Assembly (NCBI RefSeq): GCF_000959725.1
Contig: NZ_CP009323.1
Span: forward strand, 3,968,001-4,032,000
Direction: 5' to 3'
Length of the DNA stretch: 64,000 nt
DNA from: Burkholderia gladioli
GTDB lineage: Bacteria > Pseudomonadota > Gammaproteobacteria > Burkholderiales > Burkholderiaceae
The notes below the pieces were generated by a model. The model saw only the letters and a list, made by a program, of their open reading frames with translations. It did no database searches and was not told where the DNA came from. This document shows positions 57,834 to 64,000 of the stretch, piece by piece (position 1 is the stretch's first letter; every line of letters begins with the position of its first letter). The translations under genes were made by a program, and so were the position numbers.

Positions 57834-58017
57834 CGTCACGGTCCTACGACAGAAACTGCGGCGCGCGCTGGCGCGCCGGATTTGGAATCGGATGGTGCAA
57901 ATACCGGGCCTTTGGCGCAGCACGCGAGGCGGCGGCGCACGCGGCGCGACGCGATCCGGCCCGATGGGCCGGAATCGGTCAAAACAGGAGAAAACGGGCC
58001 GGATCGACGGCCCTACG

Positions 58018-58209
58018 TCAGGTCGAGAAGACGAGCAGCACGAGGCCGATCACCATCACGATCAGGCCGCCGATCCGGATATGATGCGGCGGCCGCTCCG
58101 CTATTCTACGAAAGGTGTCGCGCCAGGCGACCGGAAACACGAACGGGAACGCGCCTTCGATGATCAGCATCAGCGCGAGAGCGAGCAACAGCGAACCGGC
58201 CAGATCCAT
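58018..58209 (-). CDS. DUF2065 small membrane protein
   Basis: A 63-residue protein with two hydrophobic segments (about 4–28 and 45–62) and a short basic loop between. It belongs to the DUF2065 family, usually found between hflC and hisZ or purA, as here. Its function is unknown; a link to HflKC is suggested only by position. ATG 58209 is clear. It follows hflC by 42 bases. Confidence 0.9.
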   Translation of the reverse strand: MDLAGSLLLALALMLIIEGAFPFVFPVAWRDTFRRIAERPPHHIRIGGLIVMVIGLVLLVFST

Positions 58210-58251
58210 GCGGTATCGATGCGCCGCGCGAAGCGGCGCCCCTTCTCAGCG

Positions 58252-59157
58252 TCAGTGTTTGCGGGGAGCGGGAGCCGGCGCCGCGGAAGCACCGCCGCCC
58301 GTCGGGCTGCGCATGAAGCGGAAGAACTCGCTGTCCGGGTCGACGACGATCACATCGTTCGCATGGAAGGTGTTCCGGTACGCCTGCAGGCTTGCATAGA
58401 ACTGGTAGAACTGCGGATCGCGGCCGAAGGCTTCGCCGGCGATCGAGGCGGCCTTCGCGTCCCCCTCGCCCTTGATCTGCTGGGCCGACTGGTAGCCGTC
58501 CGCGAGGATCTGCTGTTGCTGGCGGCCCGCCTCGGCCTTGATGCGCTCCGCGTCGGCCGCGCCTTCGGCGCGCTCGGTATCGGCACGCTCGCGCTCGGCC
58601 ACCGACATGCGGCGATAGGCAGCCTCGGCCGCGGCGGCGGGCAGGTCCACGCGCAGCAGCGACACGTCGGCGATCTCGACGCCGTAGTCGGCGGCCGCGG
58701 TTTGCAGCGAACGCTTGGCTTCGTCGGCGATGGCCTGTTGCGCGCCGATCGCGTCGACCAGCGAGCGCGTCGAGAACGCCTGTGTCAACGCGCCCTTCAG
58801 CGAGGCCAGCAGCGGATCCACCGCATCTCGCAGGCCGCCTTCGGTCTTCGCGTAGTACTTGAGCGGATCGGCGATCCGGTAGCGCACCGCCGGGCTGACC
58901 AGCACGTCCTGCTTGTCGGCCGTGGTGCAGCTCTGCGGATCGGCCCATTCGAGCGTCTGCAGGCGCGTGTCGACCAGCACGGCCGTCTGCAGCGGCGCCG
59001 GCAGCTTCGCGTGCAGGCCGGGGCCCAGCACGGTCGGTTCGCCGTCGCCGCGGGCCGACAACACCGCCGCGTGACGCGGATCGACGATGAACACGGTGGA
59101 CGACGCGACGAACGCGACCACCACAAGCGCAATGACGAGCGCAACGATTCGATTCAT
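58252..59157 (-). CDS. hflC: FtsH protease modulator HflC
   Basis: A 301-residue SPFH/band 7 membrane protein that with HflK forms a periplasmic cage around FtsH. One N-terminal membrane helix (about 4–24), then the SPFH domain, then a charged helical region (about 190–235, Ala/Glu/Arg-rich). The tail is Pro/Ala-rich and basic. It is slightly shorter than the E. coli protein. ATG 59157 lies 15 bases after the hflK stop; co-translated partners. Confidence 0.93.
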   Translation of the reverse strand: MNRIVALVIALVVVAFVASSTVFIVDPRHAAVLSARGDGEPTVLGPGLHAKLPAPLQTAVLVDTRLQTLEWADPQSCTTADKQDVLVSPAVRYRIADPLKYYAKTEGGLRDAVDPLLASLKGALTQAFSTRSLVDAIGAQQAIADEAKRSLQTAAADYGVEIADVSLLRVDLPAAAAEAAYRRMSVAERERADTERAEGAADAERIKAEAGRQQQQILADGYQSAQQIKGEGDAKAASIAGEAFGRDPQFYQFYASLQAYRNTFHANDVIVVDPDSEFFRFMRSPTGGGASAAPAPAPRKH

Positions 59158-59172
59158 GTGTGGCGCTCCCCT

Positions 59173-60561
59173 TTACTGCAGATCGTCTTCGCGCGACCGG
59201 CTGCGGAACGCCTCGCGCGATCGCAGCGGATCGTTGCCGGGCGCCGCGCTGGCGGCATTGGCGGCGCTCGCGGCCGGCGCGGCGCTCACCGATGCCGCGG
59301 TGGCACCGGAGGATGCCGGCGCGGCGTTGCCCGCATCGGGTGCGCTGGCCGGCTGCCCGGCCGCGGCCGGCGCGGCGCCGCTGGCGGCTTCGGCCGCGCG
59401 CTGACGCTGCTGCTCGACGATCTTGTCGATCGGCAGGTAGACCAGGCTGTTGCCGCTCTTGCTGCCGATATAGACCTTGGTGGCCTTCGAGTAGATGTCC
59501 TGCATGGTGTCGAGGTACATGCGCTCGCGCACCACCGCCGGCGCCTTCTCGTATTGCGCGTAGACCTGCTTGTAGCGATCCGCGTCGCCCTGTGCCTGCG
59601 TCACGACGCGATCGGCATAGGCTTTCGCGTCGTCGACCAGCTTGGCGGCATCGCCGCGCGCGCGCGGCAGCAGATCGTCGGCATAGGCCTGCGCCGCATT
59701 CTTGGCCGCCTCGCGCTCCTGGCGCGCCTTGCCGATCTCGTCGACCGCCGCCTGCACCTGCTCGGGCAGTTGCGCGGCCTGAATCACCACGCCCGTCACC
59801 ACCAGGCCCGTCTGCTCGCGGTCGAGATCACCCTGGATCGCCGCGCTCAATTGATCGCGCAGCTTGTCGCGATCGGCGCCCGTCACTTCGCTGGCCGCCG
59901 CGGCGCCCACGATGCGACGAATCGCCGCCTGCGCCGACTGGCGCACGGCGAGCTCGGGATCGACGGTTCGGAACAGGTAGTCGGTGGCGGAGCGGACCCG
60001 GTACTGGACGATGAAGCGCACGTCGACGATGTCGCCATCGCGCGTGAGCATTGAGGCATCCTTCACGTTCGCCACGCGCACCACGTTGTTGCGGCCGATC
60101 TCGGTGGCGTGGATCTGGGCGGTATCGACGATCTCGTGCGACTCGAACGGATACGGCAGGCGCCAGTGAACGCCCTGGCCGACCGTGCCGCGAGATTCGC
60201 CGAACTGCAGCACCACGCCGGTCTGGCCGTCGGGCACCACGAACACGCCGCTGCCGGCATAAACGGCGACCAGCACGCCGATCACGATGCCGACGCCAAC
60301 CCTCGCCGCGCGACCGTTGTCGGGGCGAAAGCCGCGATTGCCGCCGCCGCCCTTGCCGCCGAACAGGCCAGCCAGGCGCCGGTTGAAATTGCGCCACATT
60401 TCGTCGAGATCGGGGGGGCCTTCGCCGTCGGGCGGCGGACGCTTCGGGTCGTTCTTGCGGGACTTGTCGCCATTGCCCTCGCCGCGACCCCAGCGGGGAT
60501 CGTTGATCGACAGCATCGGGCGCTTGCGCAGCCAGGAACTCCGCTCGTTGTAATCGTTCAC
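59173..60561 (-). CDS. hflK: FtsH protease modulator HflK
   Basis: A 462-residue SPFH protein, partner of HflC. A polar Gly/Asp/Arg-rich N-terminus (about 1–80) is followed by one membrane helix (about 88–110), the SPFH domain with VFVVPDGQTGVVLQFGE, a long helix rich in Ala/Gln/Arg, and an Ala/Ser/Pro tail (about 390–450). The start is GTG 60561 (MNDYNERSSWLRKRPML); ATG at about 60516 is an alternative. The Shine-Dalgarno is weak for both. It lies 49 bases after hflX. Confidence 0.92.
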   Translation of the reverse strand: MNDYNERSSWLRKRPMLSINDPRWGRGEGNGDKSRKNDPKRPPPDGEGPPDLDEMWRNFNRRLAGLFGGKGGGGNRGFRPDNGRAARVGVGIVIGVLVAVYAGSGVFVVPDGQTGVVLQFGESRGTVGQGVHWRLPYPFESHEIVDTAQIHATEIGRNNVVRVANVKDASMLTRDGDIVDVRFIVQYRVRSATDYLFRTVDPELAVRQSAQAAIRRIVGAAAASEVTGADRDKLRDQLSAAIQGDLDREQTGLVVTGVVIQAAQLPEQVQAAVDEIGKARQEREAAKNAAQAYADDLLPRARGDAAKLVDDAKAYADRVVTQAQGDADRYKQVYAQYEKAPAVVRERMYLDTMQDIYSKATKVYIGSKSGNSLVYLPIDKIVEQQRQRAAEAASGAAPAAAGQPASAPDAGNAAPASSGATAASVSAAPAASAANAASAAPGNDPLRSREAFRSRSREDDLQ

Positions 60562-60610
60562 CTGAGTTTGTTCACCAGATTGGGCCTCGACTGTGCCGGC
60601 AGGCTGCCGG

Positions 60611-61813
60611 TCAGTGCCCGTGTTCGGAAACCGTGTGGTCGTCGTGCGGTTCGGTCAGCCCGTTGCCATCGAACCGAACGTCGCGCTCGGGCAGCAACCC
60701 CGTGCCGGCAAGCGCATCGCTGCTCGCGATTTCGGCAATGGCGGCGCGCAGCGTATCGAGCCCCTGGCCCGTGCGTGCGCTCAAAAAGACGCGCGAAATA
60801 TTACCATACTCATCGCGCTCGACCGCGTCGCCGCGGGCCGCCAGCTCGGGCACCGCGTCGATCTTGTTGAATACCAGCACCTGCCGGATCGCGTCCGCGC
60901 CGATCTCGTGCAGCACGTCGTTGACCTGCTCGATCTGCTCGAGCCGAACCGCGCTGGAGGCGTCGACCACGTGCAGCAGCAGGTCGGCGTGAATGGTTTC
61001 CTCGAGCGTGGCGCGGAACGCGGCCACCAATTGGTGAGGCAGCTCGCGGATGAAGCCGACCGTGTCGGACACCACAATCTGGCCGACCTCGTCGCCGAGA
61101 TAGACACGTCGCGAGGTGGTGTCGAGCGTGGCGAACAGCTGGTCGGCCGCATAGGCCTGCGCCTTGGTCAGCGCATTGAACAGCGTCGATTTGCCCGCGT
61201 TCGTGTAGCCCACCAGCGACACCGACATGGTGCGGTTGCGCTCGCGTTGGCGGCGCTGCGTGTTGTGCTGGCGGCGCAGCTTGTCGAGCCGCGACTTCAG
61301 CATCTTGATGCGCTCGCCGATCAGCCGGCGGTCGGTTTCGAGCTGCGTTTCGCCGGGGCCGCGCAGGCCGATACCGCCCTTCTGCCGCTCCAGGTGGGTC
61401 CAGGCGCGGATCAGCCGCGTCGACAGGTACTGCAGCTGCGCCAGCTCGACCTGCAGCTTGCCTTCGTGGCTGCGCGCGCGCTGCGCGAAGATGTCGAGGA
61501 TCAGGCTGGTGCGGTCCACCACGCGGCGGTTCAGCGTGCGCTCGAGATTGCGCTGCTGGGCGGGGGCGAGCGGGTGGTTGAAGATGACGATGTCGACGTC
61601 GTTGGCGTCGCAGGCCAGACGCAGTTCCTCGGCCTTGCCGCTGCCGATGAACATGGCGGCGTCGGGGCTGGAGCGTCGACCGGTGAGCGTGACTGCGGGG
61701 CGGGCACCCGCGCTGGAGGCGAGCAGGCTGAGTTCTTCGAGACTGGCCTCGAAATCGGTCTTGCCGAAATCGATGCCGACTAACGCTGCGTTGATCAAAT
61801 TATCGGGTGTCAA
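60611..61813 (-). CDS. hflX: GTPase HflX
   Basis: A 400-residue ribosome-binding GTPase that rescues stalled 70S ribosomes under stress. The HflX-specific N-terminal domain ends with GIGLRGPGETQLETDRR; the G domain has GYTNAGKSTLFNAL (G1), DTVGFIRELP (G3) and NKID (G4). There is no ATG at the expected start: TTG 61813 is used here, and a TTG five codons later (61798, MINAALVGIDFGK) fits homologues equally well. Neither has a clear Shine-Dalgarno. It lies 57 bases after hfq, likely in one operon. Confidence 0.92.
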   Translation of the reverse strand: MTPDNLINAALVGIDFGKTDFEASLEELSLLASSAGARPAVTLTGRRSSPDAAMFIGSGKAEELRLACDANDVDIVIFNHPLAPAQQRNLERTLNRRVVDRTSLILDIFAQRARSHEGKLQVELAQLQYLSTRLIRAWTHLERQKGGIGLRGPGETQLETDRRLIGERIKMLKSRLDKLRRQHNTQRRQRERNRTMSVSLVGYTNAGKSTLFNALTKAQAYAADQLFATLDTTSRRVYLGDEVGQIVVSDTVGFIRELPHQLVAAFRATLEETIHADLLLHVVDASSAVRLEQIEQVNDVLHEIGADAIRQVLVFNKIDAVPELAARGDAVERDEYGNISRVFLSARTGQGLDTLRAAIAEIASSDALAGTGLLPERDVRFDGNGLTEPHDDHTVSEHGH

Positions 61814-61870
61814 GATAAGGCGGCTGGCGTGGATCGCCGGCGGCGACGGACGCCAGCCGCGGCAATCGGG

Positions 61871-62110
61871 TTAGGACGAAGCTTCCGCATCCGGGTGGAA
61901 ATTCACCGGGCGCGCCGGCACGACCGTCGAGATAGCGTGCTTGTAAACCATCTGGGTAACCGTGTTACGGAGCAACACGACGTACTGGTCGAACGATTCG
62001 ATGTTCCCTTGCAGCTTGATGCCGTTGACGAGGTAGATCGACACCGGCACATGCTCCTTACGCAGTGCGTTCAAAAACGGGTCTTGTAACAATTGCCCTT
62101 TGTTGCTCAT
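61871..62110 (-). CDS. hfq: RNA chaperone Hfq
   Basis: A 79-residue Sm-like hexameric RNA chaperone for small RNA pairing. The core [20 protein letters not shown] and the Sm2 motif YKHAIS are intact. The C-terminal tail is short (ends DAEASS), much shorter than in E. coli. ATG 62110 has GGAGTACGCC-type spacing and is firm; the frame beyond is non-coding. It starts the hfq-hflX-hflK-hflC run. Confidence 0.96.
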
Positions 62111-62232
62111 GGCGTACTCCATCTTTTTTGCAGGTTGATCTTCTAGATTGGCGGTGAAGAAAAAGAGATCCACCGTCAATCGCTACACTATAGCCGATTT
62201 TGCTTCCCCTGCTCCGGGGCCGGCCGTTCGGT

Positions 62233-63579
62233 CTAGTCGCCGCGCCCCTTGTCCGCGTAGGGGTTCACCGAGGAGCGGAACTCTATTCGCAATGGAGTGC
62301 CGGTCAGCGCGAAAGTTTCCCGGAAACGATTCTCGAGATAGCGCTTGTAGGTTTCGGTGACGGCATCGAGCGCATTGCCGTGGACCACGATCACGGGCGG
62401 ATTCTGGCCGCCCTGATGCGCATAGCGCAGCTTCGGCCGGACCGGACCGCGGCGGCGCGGCTGCTGGAATTCGACCGCCTCGATCAGCGCGCGCGTGAGC
62501 TTCGGCGTCGGCAGCTTCTTCATGGCGGCGGCATAGGCGTCGTCGACCGAGCGCAGCAGCGGGCCGATGCCGGTCTTCTCGGCCGCCGAGATGAAGTGGA
62601 ACTTGGCGAATTCGAGGAATTTCAGCTTGCGGGTCAGGTCCGCCTTGGTGCGATCGCGCGTGTGAGCATCGAGCCCGTCCCACTTGTTCACGCCCACCAC
62701 CAGCGCGCGGCCCTGCTCCACCACGAAGCCGGCGATGTGCGCGTCCTGGTCGGAGATGTCCTGCTGCGCATCCAGCAGAAGAATGACGACGTTGGCGTCG
62801 GAGATCGACTGCAGCGTCTTCACCACCGAGAATTTCTCGATCGCCTCGAACACCTTGCCGCGACGGCGCAAGCCGGCCGTGTCGATCAGCGTGTAGGGCT
62901 TGCCGTTGCGCTCGAAGTCGACGTAGATCGAATCACGCGTGGTGCCCGGCATGTCGAAGGCGATTACGCGATCCTCGCCGATCAGCGTGTTGACCAGCGT
63001 CGACTTGCCGACGTTCGGGCGGCCCACGATGGCAATCTTCACGCCGCGTGAGGCCTGGGTATCGTCGGCTTCCTCGGGCTGGCCGGCGTAGGCGACTTCC
63101 AGCGCCTCGTTGATCATGTCGGTCACGCCGTCGCCGTGCGCGGCCGAGATCGCGCGCGGGTCGCCCATGCCGAGCTCGTAGAAGTCGGAGGCGACCGCCG
63201 TGTACTTCATGCCCTCGGCCTTGTTGACCACCAGGAAGATCGGCCGGCCAGTCTTGCGCAGGTAGTCGGCGATCGACTTGTCCTGCGGAGCGAGCCCGTT
63301 GCGGCCGTCGACGATGAACACCACCACGTCGGCTTCCTCGACCGCCTGGCGCGTCTGGCGCGCCATTTCGTGCAGGATCCCGTCCTTCGCGACCGGCTCG
63401 AAGCCGCCCGTGTCGACCACCAGGTAAGGGCGCGCGCCAGCCCGGCCCTCGCCGTAATGGCGGTCGCGCGTGAGGCCCGGCAGGTCGGCGACGAGGGCGT
63501 CGCGCGAGCGTGTGAGCCGGTTGAACAGCGTGGATTTCCCCACATTGGGGCGCCCGACGAGGGCAATGACCGGTTTCAT
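62233..63579 (-). CDS. der: Ribosome biogenesis GTPase Der (EngA)
   Basis: A 448-residue double GTPase for 50S assembly. Two G domains each carry GRPNVGKST (about 9–17 and 185–193) with DTGGFEP and [10 protein letters not shown] as G3 motifs and NKAEG/NKWDG as G4. The C-terminal KH-like domain has [24 protein letters not shown] 63579 is firm. It lies 122 bases upstream of hfq; bamB is upstream with a terminator-like hairpin between, so der likely has its own promoter in the 272-base gap. Confidence 0.96.
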   Translation of the reverse strand: MKPVIALVGRPNVGKSTLFNRLTRSRDALVADLPGLTRDRHYGEGRAGARPYLVVDTGGFEPVAKDGILHEMARQTRQAVEEADVVVFIVDGRNGLAPQDKSIADYLRKTGRPIFLVVNKAEGMKYTAVASDFYELGMGDPRAISAAHGDGVTDMINEALEVAYAGQPEEADDTQASRGVKIAIVGRPNVGKSTLVNTLIGEDRVIAFDMPGTTRDSIYVDFERNGKPYTLIDTAGLRRRGKVFEAIEKFSVVKTLQSISDANVVILLLDAQQDISDQDAHIAGFVVEQGRALVVGVNKWDGLDAHTRDRTKADLTRKLKFLEFAKFHFISAAEKTGIGPLLRSVDDAYAAAMKKLPTPKLTRALIEAVEFQQPRRRGPVRPKLRYAHQGGQNPPVIVVHGNALDAVTETYKRYLENRFRETFALTGTPLRIEFRSSVNPYADKGRGD

Positions 63580-63792
63580 TTGATGTCGTCTACGGTATTA
63601 CGCAGGAGCGGGAGACCTGCCGCGCGCGAGATGCGCTGCGACGGGCGGCTGCGTTGAATGAAAATTAGCACGAATTCCGCGCCGCGACGGGCGCTCGCGT
63701 GCGACTCGCGCAACGCGTGAACACGGCGGCATGCCGCCCGGGCAGCGCGCCGGCCCCATCCGCTCGGGGGCATCGGCGGCAATCGCCACGCC

Positions 63793-63835
63793 AAAAAACA
63801 TGCGCGGCCCGCGCCATCGGGCGCCGGGCCGCGCA
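63793..63835 (-). terminator. Intrinsic terminator after bamB
   Basis: TGCGCGGCCCG (63801–63811) pairs with CGGGCCGCGCA (63825–63835). On minus the stem is followed by TGTTTTTTGG. It lies 16 bases after the bamB stop. Confidence 0.8.
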
Positions 63836-63851
63836 ATTCCAAACCGATCGC

Positions 63852-64000
63852 TCAGCGCGGACGGAAGCCGTACAGCTCGCCGCCCTGCGTCTGCACCACC
63901 AGCGTGTCGCCGGCCAGCACCGGCGCCGCCGTGATCGGGCTGCCGTCCGTCTTCATGCGCGCGACGAAGGAACCGTCGTCACGCGACAGGAAGTGGACGA
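63852..64000 (-). CDS. bamB: Outer membrane assembly lipoprotein BamB (3' partial)
   Basis: Only the last ~49 codons are present; the gene continues off the right edge. The visible end reads as a beta-propeller blade with [12 protein letters not shown], then [20 protein letters not shown] and the terminal RPR, which matches BamB, the eight-bladed propeller of the BAM complex. Its place directly upstream of der is the usual proteobacterial order, which supports the call. The start, lipobox and other blades are outside the window. Confidence 0.85.
   Translation of the reverse strand, partial: VHFLSRDDGSFVARMKTDGSPITAAPVLAGDTLVVQTQGGELYGFRPR

Overview
This high-G+C window reads as chromosomal DNA of a Burkholderia sensu stricto species, perhaps a plant-associated one, but the species cannot be fixed from the sequence. 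The main evidence is gene order: der–hfq–hflX–hflK–hflC–DUF2065–hisZ–purA, bamB beside der, rluD–pgeF facing bamD, and phaC–phaA–phaB–phaR upstream of rimO. Codon use is uniform and strongly GC3-biased, so long open frames appear on both strands and most are shadows. I found no rRNA, tRNA, CRISPR array or insertion sequence.

Layout. 1–7 kb: the 3' part of a NodT-type efflux lipoprotein, an AT-richer spacer, a LysR regulator, then a sulfane-sulfur module. In that module a FisR-like sigma-54 activator (minus) diverges from a persulfide dioxygenase and a sulfide:quinone reductase (plus), with a good -24/-12 promoter between them. 7–11.2 kb: a polyamine ABC importer, potF-potG-potH-potI, read on minus. 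11.7–18 kb: outer membrane phospholipase A, a DUF1289 protein, an OmpW porin, a flavin-dependent oxygenase, a LysE-type exporter and the ABC-F ATPase YbiT. 18–28.6 kb: an AsmA-like protein, a FetAB-like transporter, a quinone oxidoreductase with divergent LysR regulator, serB, metC and two secreted proteins of unknown function.

28.6–43 kb: a beta-ketothiolase, a PfkB sugar kinase overlapping rimO, then an accessory-looking stretch (32.2–38.1 kb) and the polyhydroxyalkanoate genes phaR, phaB, phaA and phaC. The accessory stretch holds a 1399-residue protein whose C-terminus resembles cholera/pertussis-type ADP-ribosyltransferases but lacks the catalytic glutamate, and an orphan OmpR-type regulator whose receiver domain lacks key phosphorylation residues. 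This is the most novel part of the window.

43–64 kb: housekeeping genes. These are pgeF, rluD, bamD, a DinG-family Fe-S helicase, a YdcH-type small protein, a coiled-coil secreted protein, tex, kup, a phosphoribosyltransferase, purA, hisZ, DUF2065, hflC, hflK, hflX, hfq, der and the 3' end of bamB. The run from hfq down to the phosphoribosyltransferase is co-directional and ends at two tandem hairpins upstream of kup.

How they connect: the sulfur module is a self-contained sensor plus two-enzyme detoxification pathway. PhaA/PhaB/PhaC and the separate thiolase would supply and polymerise 3-hydroxyacyl-CoA under PhaR control. Der, Hfq, HflX, HflK/C, BamB and BamD are RNA, ribosome and envelope quality-control factors.
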